Assembly (NCBI RefSeq): GCF_010894455.1
Contig: NZ_JAAIXY010000003.1
Location: 124,001-188,000 of the forward strand
Source: Myxococcus eversor
GTDB lineage: Bacteria; Myxococcota; Myxococcia; Myxococcales; Myxococcaceae
Direction of reading: 5' to 3'
Length of the DNA: 64,000 nucleotides
Part shown: piece after piece, positions 1-8,656 of the stretch
Numbering within the stretch: position 1 is the stretch's first letter
Layout: the number at the start of each line of letters is the position of its first letter
Program-made: the position numbers and the translations under genes
The notes under the pieces: model-generated
Told to the model about the DNA's origin: nothing
Databases searched by the model: none
The model's input: only the letters and a program-made list of their open reading frames with translations

Positions 1-1614
1 ATCCTCCTTTCCCAATGGGACACGTCCAGACGGTTCCATCAGTAGTCCCTGCTCTCCCTGCTCGGATGTTTCGACAGGAATATGCAATACCTGAGGACTT
101 GTCGGCGGACGAGGCCGTTGCAAGGCGTGCTTCCGTCCCTGTGGCTGCTGTGGTCTCGCGGACTCCTGCTCGGAAACATGCGGCGTCCGGACAGGAACAC
201 CCGTCTGCCTGAATCCAGGGCGCAGGGCATCGTCTTCCGGAAGATACCGGCCCAGGTCAGGGAGATCTTGCGGAGTTTCCGAATCCTGCTGCGCAAGCTT
301 CTTGAGCGAAGCCCTGACAAAATCATAGATATCCGCCAGGAGCTTGTCGCCCGACGGACGTCCTGCTCCACCGGGCAGTCGCTCCCGGCTCCATTCTGAA
401 TGAGACGGGTCTTCCATCCGAGCAAGGAGATCATTGCCCCTGGAGTCCTCGCAAAGAAGCACAGCCGCGTATCCCGAGAGCAGATTCTGCGTCCGCTCAT
501 AGACTCGAATGCGCGGACGTCGCATGAAGGCGGTTCTCGATGGAGCTTCGGGGTCCAACGTCACATATAATTCGACGCGTCCCAGCTCTGGATGCTGGAG
601 ACTGAACGACGGTTTTCCTCCAGTCGGCGACTGCAGCGCTTTGAGATAATGGCGCGTGACCCCTAGCGTATCCCGCACGTCCTTCTTCGCTGTCTTTGAC
701 GTAGCACGTGCCATCAGAACTCGATACCGCTCGTCCACCAGTTGTTCGATGGTGGTGGAATTGAACTCTAGCGGGCCTTCATCCGCGAGCAACCGGATGA
801 CCAGTCCTCCTCCCTGGATGGCGGCGAAAAAATTATGTGCGACGGAGTCAGCAATGGCGTCCCGCCACCCCTGCGGCTCAAACCCCATGACATAGAGGTC
901 TGTCCCCACCGATGTCCGCCTGAACGGCTCGACGATCAGTTCTGGCTCCCGCACCGCGAAGACTCCGGGTTGGTCCTCCGACTGCGTTCCCCAGAATCCG
1001 ATCGGCCTGTAGACGTGCTCCTGCTCTCGGAACGAACTCAGGATCGTCTTGCCAGTAAATGCATGTTCCCCATTCCGGGTCATCGTGGAATAGAAGACCG
1101 TACGAAGACCTGAGAAGGCAAATGGCGCGCGCTGACCGATCCCGAAGGTCCCGCCTCCCGCGCCATGCATTGAGGCACTCCCCTGCTTTTTGATGAGACG
1201 GACCCAGGCCTTGTCTTCGTCGCGCTCGCCGCCTTCCAATCCTGTCGTATTCTCATCCCGGATGCGGAGTACCGGTAGATGCGTCCCCGAAAGCAGCCCC
1301 AGGGCCTTCTCGAACCACTTCCGGCCGTTCTCGTCTTTCTGCTGTTCCGTCTTACATGACTTCAGCACGTAGTTGCGGCATTGCTCCACAACCTCACGGA
1401 ACCGGTCGACTCCCGGAAATGACGCTACGGGCAACTGGAACAACTCGAACGTGACGATTACTGGTTTGGAGTGATCTACTCGGGCATCTCCACTGTTCTG
1501 GATTGTCTCGCGAGCGAGTGAGCCTGACTTCCGGAAAAACTCGATTCCCGGGTCATTCAGTCCGCTTTCCTCGCCCCCTTGCGTCGTAGGAAAGAACCAC
1601 TTCGTCTCTGACAT
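1..1614 (-). CDS. MutL/MORC-like GHKL ATPase, C-terminus beyond window
   Basis: The frame stays open from an ATG at 1614 to base 1, giving 538 codons with the 3' end outside the window. The start has a good ribosome site (AGGAGCG). The GHKL (Hsp90/MutL/histidine-kinase) ATP-binding motifs are in order: RETIQNSGDAR near residues 35-45 (the Asn/Asp motif), RDENTTGL near 119-126, and GGGTFGIGQ near 153-161. The start MSETKWFFPTTQGG and the segment around RAPFAFSGLRTVFYST are typical of the MutL-like ATPases that sit beside Vsr and cytosine methylases in restriction-modification islands, the prokaryotic relatives of MORC ATPases. It is divergent from the Vsr gene across 285 bp. Motifs are seen directly; the defence role is inferred from family and neighbours. 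Base composition is lower in GC than the rest of the window, suggesting transfer. Confidence 0.85.
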   Translation of the reverse strand, partial: MSETKWFFPTTQGGEESGLNDPGIEFFRKSGSLARETIQNSGDARVDHSKPVIVTFELFQLPVASFPGVDRFREVVEQCRNYVLKSCKTEQQKDENGRKWFEKALGLLSGTHLPVLRIRDENTTGLEGGERDEDKAWVRLIKKQGSASMHGAGGGTFGIGQRAPFAFSGLRTVFYSTMTRNGEHAFTGKTILSSFREQEHVYRPIGFWGTQSEDQPGVFAVREPELIVEPFRRTSVGTDLYVMGFEPQGWRDAIADSVAHNFFAAIQGGGLVIRLLADEGPLEFNSTTIEQLVDERYRVLMARATSKTAKKDVRDTLGVTRHYLKALQSPTGGKPSFSLQHPELGRVELYVTLDPEAPSRTAFMRRPRIRVYERTQNLLSGYAAVLLCEDSRGNDLLARMEDPSHSEWSRERLPGGAGRPSGDKLLADIYDFVRASLKKLAQQDSETPQDLPDLGRYLPEDDALRPGFRQTGVPVRTPHVSEQESARPQQPQGRKHALQRPRPPTSPQVLHIPVETSEQGEQGLLMEPSGRVPLGKED

Positions 1615-1899
1615 CGATCGCTCCTGAAAGAAGGTCCGAGCCGAACAGATGCGATGCGCCCCTCACGCGACTTGCAAACGCAGCCTGATGCTACTCCATA
1701 ATCACAAGCCGATGAGAACCTGGGTTCAACTGGACCTCGACATCCACTGCATGCATGACGTCGACCTCATCCGATCAGTCAACGCGGCAAGCCGCACTCT
1801 GATTCTCAGCCCATAGGCGGGATGATACCTTCGCTGCCGACCGTTGTGGCGTCGCGGCACTACCACTGCGGTGGTATGGACGCCAAAGAGAGAGGCCTG

Positions 1900-2454
1900 A
1901 TGGGACGCACCCGCTCCGAACAGATGTCCCGGATTCGCGCAAAGGACACCGTCCCGGAGCGACTGCTCAGGTCTGCGCTGTGGCGGACAGGAGCCCGCTA
2001 TCGGCTCCAATCCCGGACGCCGTATGGACGACCCGACGTGGTCTTCGTCCGCGCAAAGGTGGCCGTGTTCATAGACGGGTGTTTCTGGCATGGATGCCCG
2101 GAACATTACGTCCGCCCGCGGACCCGCCAGGAGTTCTGGGGACCGAAGCTCCGCACGAACGTTGAGCGGGACCGCAGGCAGACGCTCCAGCTCGAAGCAG
2201 AGGGCTGGCGCGTCTGTCGGTTCTGGGAACACGAGATCTTCGAATCGCTCCCCCAGGTCCTCTTCACCGTGCAATCAGCACTTCGCGACGACGCCTGGAG
2301 TCCGGCTGGTTCGTGGCGGGTCGTGCAGGTCGACGCGTTGCCAGGGGGAGAGGACCTGGAAGAACGCTGGCTTGAGGACCTGCGTGGGCGGGAACCACGT
2401 CGGTCCAAACAGGTCCGGAGGAGCACGAAGAAGTGGAAGCGTGTTCACGGGTAG
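1900..2454 (+). CDS. vsr: Very short patch repair (Vsr-type) endonuclease
   Basis: A 184-residue protein with the Vsr signature: MSRIRAKDT near the N-terminus, then RPDVVF (catalytic Asp near residue 46) and VFIDGCFWHGCPEH (residues 56-69), the metal and mismatch-binding core. Vsr nicks next to T:G mismatches made when 5-methylcytosine deaminates, so it fits the methylase gene downstream. ATGs at 1822 and 1876 are in frame, but 1900 is chosen because AGAGAGG lies just upstream and the protein then begins where Vsr homology begins. The roughly 55 C-terminal residues are basic and extend past the Escherichia coli protein, which has 156 residues. In MutL-type ATPase islands Vsr homologues may act as restriction nucleases rather than repair enzymes; that reading is inference. 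Confidence 0.9.
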   Translation: MGRTRSEQMSRIRAKDTVPERLLRSALWRTGARYRLQSRTPYGRPDVVFVRAKVAVFIDGCFWHGCPEHYVRPRTRQEFWGPKLRTNVERDRRQTLQLEAEGWRVCRFWEHEIFESLPQVLFTVQSALRDDAWSPAGSWRVVQVDALPGGEDLEERWLEDLRGREPRRSKQVRRSTKKWKRVHG

Positions 2455-2644
2455 TCTGGTAGCGGCCTGTAGCTTGCAGGATGGGTGGCGAGCCGGACCC
2501 ACTGCGGTATAAACCCGGGACGAACCGCCCTGGCAGGCAGTAGCCTCAGCCGAGGAGTCGATTGGGTATGCCTCCGTAGCGGTCGGGCCTGTTCTTCCAT
2601 CTGACGAACACCGGGTACAGCCAGGCCATAGGACCTAGAGCACC

Positions 2645-4165
2645 ATGCATCGAACCATCGAGTACAAGCTCAACCGCCTCGCACGCGGAGAGCGCCCGCG
2701 CCTGCTTGACCTGTTCTCCGGGTGTGGCGGGTTGACCCTCGGCTTCCAGCTCGCGGGGTGCGACATCGTAGGCGGTGTCGAGTTCGACGAGCATGCCTCC
2801 CGCTCGCACGCCCTCAACTTCCATCCGCACTTGTCCCCGGAACTGCTCGAAGCCCATGCCCGCCCCAAGGACATCACGGTCACGAAGTCCCATGAACTGT
2901 TGGCCTCCTTCGGGATCAAGAAGCCGGTAGACGCCGTCGACCTGCTGGTGGGTGGACCTCCATGCCCTGCGTTTACCCGGGTCGGGCGCGCAAAACTGCG
3001 CGAGGTCCACGAACACCCTGAGGCCTTCCGACACGACCCTAGGGCCAAGCTCTATCTTCCATACCTTGAGTATGTGAAGGAACTCATGCCCGTGGCGCTC
3101 TTGATGGAGAACGTACCGGACATCCTCAACTTCGGTGGGCACAACCTAGCAGAAGAGGTGTGTGAGATTCTTGAAGGGCTGGGATACCGCTGCCGGTACA
3201 CGCTTGTGAACGCCGCCAACCATGGCGTGCCCCAGATGCGGGAGCGGTTCATCCTGGTCGGCATTCATGAAGCAGCGGGGGCATATTATTCGTTCCCAGC
3301 GCCCACACGGAAGGTCGTCTTCCCATCAGGATATCAGGGCTCACGAGACGTAGCCCTGAAGCATGTGGTGCTTGGTGACCTCTTCGCACCAAAGACTCGG
3401 TATGTCCCTGTCCTTGAATCCAAGCGCAAGGGCCGGCCACCTGTGTCTGTGCAGGAAGCCATCGAGGATCTCCCTCCCATTACCAGCCATCTTGATGGGA
3501 CTTTGCGCCGCGGGGCGCGGAGGTTCAATGAAGCGGTCACTTATCGAACGGATGTTTCTCCGTCGGCTTACGCCCGTCTGATGCGATCGTGGCCGGGGTT
3601 CGAAGGCGACGGACAGCTCTGGGACCATGTCATCCGCTCGCTGAGCGACCGCGATTACCGTCTCTTCCGTGCCATGAAGTGGGGGGATGACTATCCGAAG
3701 GCATATGCACTGGCGGAGCGCCTTTTCGCCCAACGACTGGCCTCAGAAAAGCGAGCTGGACGTCGTCTCCTCCCCGGTACCCCGGACTACGATGAACTCA
3801 GAAGTGACTATGTCCCCCCTTATGACCCGGGCAAATTCCCCAACAAGTGGCGCAAGATGGCACCTGATGAGCCTGCCCGCACTCTGATGGCTCACCTCGG
3901 CAAAGACTCCTACAGCCACATCCATTACGACGACGAACAGGCCCGGGTTCTCTCCGTCCGCGAAGCTGCTCGCCTTCAGTCCTTCCCAGATGGATTCAAA
4001 TTTTCAGGGACGATGAACCCTGCGTTCCGGCAGATTGGCAATGCAGTCCCACCACTGCTGGCCCATGCGCTTGCCGAACCGCTTCTCACAGCACTAGGCA
4101 TTGGCGCTAATGAGTCCCGCAGGACGCAAGACGTCCCGAAGGTGCAAGTCAGCGCAGCCGGATGA
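2645..4165 (+). CDS. dcm: DNA (cytosine-5) methyltransferase
   Basis: A 506-residue C5-cytosine methylase, which transfers a methyl group from S-adenosylmethionine to cytosine in a specific DNA site. Motif I is DLFSGCGGLTLGF (residues 22-34). Motif IV is GGPPCPAFTRVG with the catalytic Cys near 107; the usual PPCQ is PPCP here. Motif VI is MENVPDI near 154-160, motif VIII is RERFILVGI, and motif X is RQIGNAVPPLL near the end. A long variable region between VIII and X holds the target-recognition domain. It lies 190 bp after vsr and 32 bp before the DUF3883 gene on the same strand, so the three probably form one transcription unit. The upstream ribosome site is weak. The recognition site cannot be read from sequence. 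Confidence 0.95.
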   Translation: MHRTIEYKLNRLARGERPRLLDLFSGCGGLTLGFQLAGCDIVGGVEFDEHASRSHALNFHPHLSPELLEAHARPKDITVTKSHELLASFGIKKPVDAVDLLVGGPPCPAFTRVGRAKLREVHEHPEAFRHDPRAKLYLPYLEYVKELMPVALLMENVPDILNFGGHNLAEEVCEILEGLGYRCRYTLVNAANHGVPQMRERFILVGIHEAAGAYYSFPAPTRKVVFPSGYQGSRDVALKHVVLGDLFAPKTRYVPVLESKRKGRPPVSVQEAIEDLPPITSHLDGTLRRGARRFNEAVTYRTDVSPSAYARLMRSWPGFEGDGQLWDHVIRSLSDRDYRLFRAMKWGDDYPKAYALAERLFAQRLASEKRAGRRLLPGTPDYDELRSDYVPPYDPGKFPNKWRKMAPDEPARTLMAHLGKDSYSHIHYDDEQARVLSVREAARLQSFPDGFKFSGTMNPAFRQIGNAVPPLLAHALAEPLLTALGIGANESRRTQDVPKVQVSAAG

Positions 4166-4197
4166 TCGGTTGAGCAGAACAAATCCCCGAGGAAGGT

Positions 4198-5304
4198 ATG
4201 GAAAACACCAAGGTTGCGATCAAGCGCCTGACTGCATCAGATCTGTCGTTCTTCAAAACCCACCTCAGGCTATCGAAGCAAAAGGCCATCAACCTCAATA
4301 GCGACATTTTCATCGATCGTTTCTATCCAGGCCTCAGAGGAATCACAGACCCGGTTCCCATGCCATTGGCAGTCATAGGCCCAGCAGGAAATGAACCACA
4401 CCGTCTGATGCGCAAAGCATTGCGGCCCCCAGGTGCAAAGAACTGGCGACTCAACGGCGAAGTGATCCATGATCCGCCTGAGGCACCGGGCCGTTACGAC
4501 AACCTTGCCGAGAACGACTTCGCCATCATTGCATTCCAAGGCAATGAACGACCTACTGCCGCAACACTTGTGCTTGTTTCAGCCAGAGGAGACCCTGCGC
4601 TCCACCAAGTCATCGAAAATACGCTTGAATTCCCTGGCAGGAGCACCATGCAGGCTCTTCCAGAAACGGGCCTCGCCAGGATGCGGGCGGAGACCACCAC
4701 TGCCTATGGTACTGACGAACACCCTCTTGACTCCCTGCTCCTGAGCCAGGACACAATAGAAGATGTCTTGTTCGGAAATACCGTTCCAGAGCCGATTGTA
4801 TCGGATGGTCGCTCTGTCGCACTGACAACCCAGGAACTTCGTGAACAACTTCGCCGCGCAGAAGAAACGGGTCAGCAGGGAGAAGAGTTGTTTGGAACTT
4901 GGCTGTCGGAGAGCGAGCACGGAGAAGAGGATTTCGATTGGGTATCGTCAACCCACGCGCGTGCAGCCTTTGATTTCGACGTACTTGCAGCCAGATGGAT
5001 CGAGGACAGCCCCAGGGTATTCGTCGATGTCAAAACAACACAAGGTGCATTCGAGCGTCCGCTGCACATGAGCATCGCAGAACTACGCTTTGCAGCCAGA
5101 ACGCCGAACTATCGAATCGCGCGGGTCTATGACCTTGCTGGTACGAGCCCCAAGTTGAAGATTCTTGCCTCAGTGGACCTGTATGCGAAAAAGGTCCTTG
5201 AGAGTCTGGCTTCCCTGCCGGCAGGTGTAAGTGTCGATAGCATCCAACTCAAACCAGAGGTCTTCACGGTTGAGCATTCCGTCATAATATCACGATTGAT
5301 TTGA
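4198..5304 (+). CDS. DUF3883-type PD-(D/E)XK nuclease-like protein of the defence island
   Basis: A 368-residue protein with a strong ribosome site (GAGGAAGG). The C-terminal third, about residues 225-320, looks like a DUF3883 domain: GQQGEELFGTWL with a conserved Glu, then AFDFDVLA, then VFVDVKTTQG, which matches the D...(D/E)-x-K core of restriction-type nucleases. The first 200 residues match nothing I recognise. Its position 32 bp after the methylase suggests it is a restriction or effector subunit. Its codons use A and T far more freely than the genes after 5350, the clearest composition contrast in the window. It ends 46 bp before the convergent TetR gene, which looks like the right boundary of the island. 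The nuclease role is inferred from motif and context. Confidence 0.8.
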   Translation: MENTKVAIKRLTASDLSFFKTHLRLSKQKAINLNSDIFIDRFYPGLRGITDPVPMPLAVIGPAGNEPHRLMRKALRPPGAKNWRLNGEVIHDPPEAPGRYDNLAENDFAIIAFQGNERPTAATLVLVSARGDPALHQVIENTLEFPGRSTMQALPETGLARMRAETTTAYGTDEHPLDSLLLSQDTIEDVLFGNTVPEPIVSDGRSVALTTQELREQLRRAEETGQQGEELFGTWLSESEHGEEDFDWVSSTHARAAFDFDVLAARWIEDSPRVFVDVKTTQGAFERPLHMSIAELRFAARTPNYRIARVYDLAGTSPKLKILASVDLYAKKVLESLASLPAGVSVDSIQLKPEVFTVEHSVIISRLI

Positions 5305-5350
5305 AGCCCACCAAGCCGGTTGGCTCGTAATACTGGTGATCTTCAGACCG

Positions 5351-6058
5351 TCACCTATTGCTCCACCGCTCATCCCCCACTTCCGCGGTGAGCAGGATGA
5401 GCGTCGCGGTGATGGCGGCCTGCACGTCCGGCGGGTCGCCCGTGAGCGCGTCCCGGTACAGGAAGAACTGTCCAACCCTCACGATGACGTTCGACAACGC
5501 GTCCAGGCTCATCGCCGGACGGAGGCGTCGTTCTCTCACGCCCTCCTCCAGCGCCCTCCGGATGCTCGCCGCACAGCGCTCTTCCACGCGGCTGCTCTTC
5601 GACATCAGCACCCGCATCGCATACTCGGAGTCCTGCTGGATGAAGCGCCGCAGCGGCGCATCCGCCACAATCAGGTGGATGAGGCGTTGGGTGACCTCCG
5701 CCACATGCGCCGCCCCCTCCTCCTTGAACTCGCGCCTCGCCGCCGTGAGCGCGGCCTCGAACCGGAAGGACAGCACCTCCCCATAGAGCAGCTCCCGCGT
5801 CCCCGCCCAGCGGAACACCGTCGCCCGGCTCACGCCCAGCTCCTGCGCCATCCGGCCGATATCGAACCGCTCCCCCTCGTCCCACCACCGCATCGCCAGG
5901 GCGAAGAGGTCCTGCGGCGTCGCCCGCGAGGGCACCTCCAACCGCTGCGAGAGCGGCGTCACCCGCCCCCGCGCCTTCTCTCGCGAAGCCGGCCGACGCG
6001 TCCTCGAAGGCGCCGCCTTCGTCGCGCTCCTCGCATCCTTCACGCGCGTGCGCTTCAT
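5351..6058 (-). CDS. TetR-family transcriptional regulator (QsdR-like)
   Basis: A 235-residue repressor-type protein. After a basic N-terminal tail of about 45 residues comes a helix-turn-helix (RMAQELGVSRATVFRWAG, about residues 68-85) followed by RELLYGEVL, as in QsdR-type TetR regulators. The remainder is the helical ligand-binding and dimerisation domain. Its ATG overlaps the stop of the dehydrogenase gene by four bases, so it is the last gene of the monooxygenase-dehydrogenase operon. The long inverted repeat at 8552-8590 upstream of the operon is its probable operator, which would give negative autoregulation. The inducing ligand is unknown; a substrate of the two enzymes is likely. Confidence 0.88.
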   Translation of the reverse strand: MKRTRVKDARSATKAAPSRTRRPASREKARGRVTPLSQRLEVPSRATPQDLFALAMRWWDEGERFDIGRMAQELGVSRATVFRWAGTRELLYGEVLSFRFEAALTAARREFKEEGAAHVAEVTQRLIHLIVADAPLRRFIQQDSEYAMRVLMSKSSRVEERCAASIRRALEEGVRERRLRPAMSLDALSNVIVRVGQFFLYRDALTGDPPDVQAAITATLILLTAEVGDERWSNR

Positions 6059-6900
6059 GTCGCCGCGCTCAGCATCTTCCGCCGCCGCCGCCGCATCCCC
6101 GCCACCAGCACCCGCTGATACAGGGTCGGCAACAACCGCTGGAACAGGTCGATGAGCACCGCATCCCCACCAATGAGTTGCCTCCGACGGTTCTTCCGAA
6201 TCGCCAGGAGGATGTCCTCGGCCGCCCGCTCCGGCGTGGTGGCGAACGACTTCTCGAAGTCACTCGACGACCGCTCGTCCGTCCACCCCGCGCGAGGCGT
6301 CACCCGCGCATTGCGCGCGATGTTCGTCTTGATACCCCCCGGGTGCACACAGGTGACGCCGATGGTCCCCGGCTCCACCTCGAGTTCCTGCCGCAGCGCC
6401 TCCGTGAAGCCCTTCACCGCGAACTTCGCCGAGTTGTACGCCGCCTGCGTCGGCACCCCAATCAACCCGAAGACGCTCGACACATTGACGATGTGCCCCT
6501 CGTCCACGGCCTTCAGGTGCGGCAGGAACGCCTTCGTCCCATACACCACGCCCCAGAAGTTGATGTTCATCAGCCACTCGAAGTCCTCGTACCGGGTGTC
6601 CTCGATGGTGGCCCCCAACGCGACGCCCGCGTTGTTGATGATGATGTGGACGCCGCCGAACTCCCGCGCCACCTCGTCCGCCCAGGTGTGCACCTGCTCG
6701 CGCTTCGCGACATCCACCCGGTCTACCCGGACACGGACGCCGTGCGCGCGGCACTGCGTCTCTGTCTCGGAGAGCCCCTGCACATTTACGTCCGACAACG
6801 CGACGTGACAGCCCTGACGCGCGAGCAACACCGCCGTCGCCCGGCCAATGCCCGAGCCCGCTCCGGTAATCGCCGCGACCTTGTCCTTCACCGATTTCAT
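6055..6900 (-). CDS. Short-chain dehydrogenase/reductase (SDR)
   Basis: A 281-residue NAD(P)-dependent oxidoreductase of the classical SDR family. The cofactor motif TGAGSGIG is near residues 13-20, NNAG near 90-93, the catalytic Ser in VSSVFGLIG, and the YxxxK pair in YNSAKFAVKG. A C-terminal extension of about 50 residues, rich in Arg, follows the Rossmann fold. It lies 87 bp after the flavin monooxygenase gene and overlaps the TetR gene by four bases. The pair resembles alcohol/ketone conversion modules in which an SDR makes a ketone that a Baeyer-Villiger enzyme turns into an ester. The substrate cannot be predicted. Confidence 0.9.
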   Translation of the reverse strand: MKSVKDKVAAITGAGSGIGRATAVLLARQGCHVALSDVNVQGLSETETQCRAHGVRVRVDRVDVAKREQVHTWADEVAREFGGVHIIINNAGVALGATIEDTRYEDFEWLMNINFWGVVYGTKAFLPHLKAVDEGHIVNVSSVFGLIGVPTQAAYNSAKFAVKGFTEALRQELEVEPGTIGVTCVHPGGIKTNIARNARVTPRAGWTDERSSSDFEKSFATTPERAAEDILLAIRKNRRRQLIGGDAVLIDLFQRLLPTLYQRVLVAGMRRRRRKMLSAAT

Positions 6901-6987
6901 CCGTTGGCTCCGTTCCGCGTCCGGCCCGACAGACCCTCATCGAGCATGCGGCGCGACGACATCGCGAGCGCCGCCATCGCCACCGCG

Positions 6988-8505
6988 TCAGCCATGCGCC
7001 TTCTTCTGAAAACCCGCCTCACCCCTCGCACGCGCGCGCCGGTGGATGGCCACGTACTCCGTCGGCTCGAAGGCGGAGACACGGCGCCGGTAGTCGAACG
7101 TGAAGCCCGGCCACAGCGTCGAGTTGCGCCCCGTCGCATCCAGGTACCAGCTCACACAGCCGCCCCGCATCCACACCGTCTGGGCCATCCGCGTGTCGAC
7201 CTCGCGAACGAACGCCTCCTGCGCGTCCGCCGTCGGCTCCACCGCCGCCAGCCCCCTGCCCTCCAGGTAGCGCAGCGCGCTGAGCACGTGCGCCAGCTGG
7301 CTCTCAATCATCAGGATGACGGACGTGTGCCCCAGCCCCGTGTTCGGCCCCAGCAACATGAAGAAGTTGGGGAACCCGCTCACCGACGTCCCCAGGTGCG
7401 CCTTCATGCTCCCCGCCCACGTCTCCGCCAGGGTGCGCCCGTCACGCCCCCGGATGTGCCGGGCGAAGGACGGCTCCGTTATCTGGAACCCCGTGCCGAA
7501 GATGAGCGCGTCCACCGGATGCTCCACGCCCGACGTCGTGACGACGGAGTGCTCGCGCACCTCCTGGAGCCCCTCCGTGACGACCTCGACGTTCTCCCGA
7601 GTCAGCGCCGGCAGATAGTCGTCCGACACCAGCACGCGCTTGCAGCCCAGGGTGTAGCCGGGCAGCAGCTTCGCGCGCAGCACCGGGTCCGGAACCGACG
7701 CCTTCAAGTGCCGCCACGCGCCCCGCTGCGCCAGGCGGATGATCCACGGATGCATGAAGGCCAGCGCGGACAGCTCCTTCACCGCATAGATGCCCGCGCG
7801 CATCAGCCACCGCGCCCCAGGGACGCGCGCGTACAGCCACTGCTTCCAACCGGAGATGGCGTAATCGTTGCGCGGAAGAATCCACGGCGGCGTGCGCTGG
7901 AAGAGGACCAGCTTCGCCACCTTCGGCTGGATGGCCGGGACGAACTGAATCGCGGACGCGCCCGTGCCCACCACCGCCACCTTGCGCCCCGCAAGCGAGT
8001 AGTCAGCGTCCCACCGCGCCGAGTGCATCACCTTGCCCTGGAAGCGCTCCAGGCCCGGAATGTCGGGCCGCACCGGCTCACCAAAGGCTCCCGCCGCGAG
8101 GATGAAGACGTCCGCCGTGAAGAGCCCCTCCGACGTCTGGAGGCGCCAGTGCCCCGCCTCGTCGTCCCAGCGCGCGTCCTCCACGGCGTGACGGAAGCGC
8201 ACGTGGGTCACCACGCCGAACCGCTCCGCGCAGTCGCGCAGGTACGCGTGAATCTCCGCCTGGGGCGAGTACGCCCGAGACCAGCGTGGATTCGGCGCGA
8301 AGGAGAACGAGTACAGGTGCGACGGCACGTCACACGCGCAGCCCGGATACGCGTTGTCCCGCCAGACGCCGCCCACGTCGTCCGCGCGCTCCAGGACGAC
8401 GAAGTCCTCCAGCCCCTCCTGCTTGAGCCGGATGGCCATCCCCAGGCCGCCGAACCCACTGCCCGCGATGGCCACGTGGAAGTGCCGCGTCAGGGGAAGG
8501 GACAT
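6988..8505 (-). CDS. Flavin-containing Baeyer-Villiger-type monooxygenase
   Basis: A 505-residue FAD/NADPH monooxygenase. The FAD-binding GSGFGGLG is near the N-terminus and the NADPH-binding VVGTGASAIQ lies mid-protein. Between them is FQGKVMHSARWD, which fits the Baeyer-Villiger fingerprint FxGxxxHxxxW with Asp as the last residue. An in-frame start lies 42 bases further upstream, but the ATG at 8505 has a good GGAGG site and leaves the usual short N-terminus. It is the first gene of a three-gene operon with an SDR and a TetR regulator. Enzymes of this class insert oxygen next to a ketone carbonyl or oxidise hydrophobic substrates; the substrate is not evident. Confidence 0.9.
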   Translation of the reverse strand: MSLPLTRHFHVAIAGSGFGGLGMAIRLKQEGLEDFVVLERADDVGGVWRDNAYPGCACDVPSHLYSFSFAPNPRWSRAYSPQAEIHAYLRDCAERFGVVTHVRFRHAVEDARWDDEAGHWRLQTSEGLFTADVFILAAGAFGEPVRPDIPGLERFQGKVMHSARWDADYSLAGRKVAVVGTGASAIQFVPAIQPKVAKLVLFQRTPPWILPRNDYAISGWKQWLYARVPGARWLMRAGIYAVKELSALAFMHPWIIRLAQRGAWRHLKASVPDPVLRAKLLPGYTLGCKRVLVSDDYLPALTRENVEVVTEGLQEVREHSVVTTSGVEHPVDALIFGTGFQITEPSFARHIRGRDGRTLAETWAGSMKAHLGTSVSGFPNFFMLLGPNTGLGHTSVILMIESQLAHVLSALRYLEGRGLAAVEPTADAQEAFVREVDTRMAQTVWMRGGCVSWYLDATGRNSTLWPGFTFDYRRRVSAFEPTEYVAIHRRARARGEAGFQKKAHG

Positions 8506-8551
8506 CCTGGCCTCCAGTGGGAAATCCGCGCTACGGACTCCCAGCATGGCG

Positions 8552-8590
8552 CGTCATGAGTCACTTCGCAATCTTGACTCACCCATGACG
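8552..8590. promoter_or_regulatory. Inverted repeat, likely TetR operator
   Basis: TGAGTCA at 8557-8563 is matched by TGACTCA at 8575-8581. The outer arms CGTCATG (8552-8558) and CATGACG (8584-8590) are also complementary, with a four-base offset between left and right halves. It lies 47 bp upstream of the monooxygenase start, in the only intergenic space ahead of the operon that ends with the TetR gene. Size and symmetry fit TetR-family operators. The binding protein is inferred. Confidence 0.55.
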
Positions 8591-8656
8591 TAGGACAGCG
8601 AGGTGTCGCACGAGAGGCAGCCTCGGGCGGGGGCACCGAGCCCACCGCCAGAAGGC

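Noticed and set aside
1726..2274. A 182-codon minus-strand frame between the ATPase and Vsr genes
   Set aside because: Mostly antisense to vsr, whose catalytic motifs are unmistakable; no ribosome site.
6178..8559. A 793-codon open frame on the plus strand, opposite the SDR and monooxygenase genes
   Set aside because: It is the mirror of two well-supported genes, rich in Arg, His, Pro and Leu, with no domain or ribosome site; such antisense frames are expected at this GC level.
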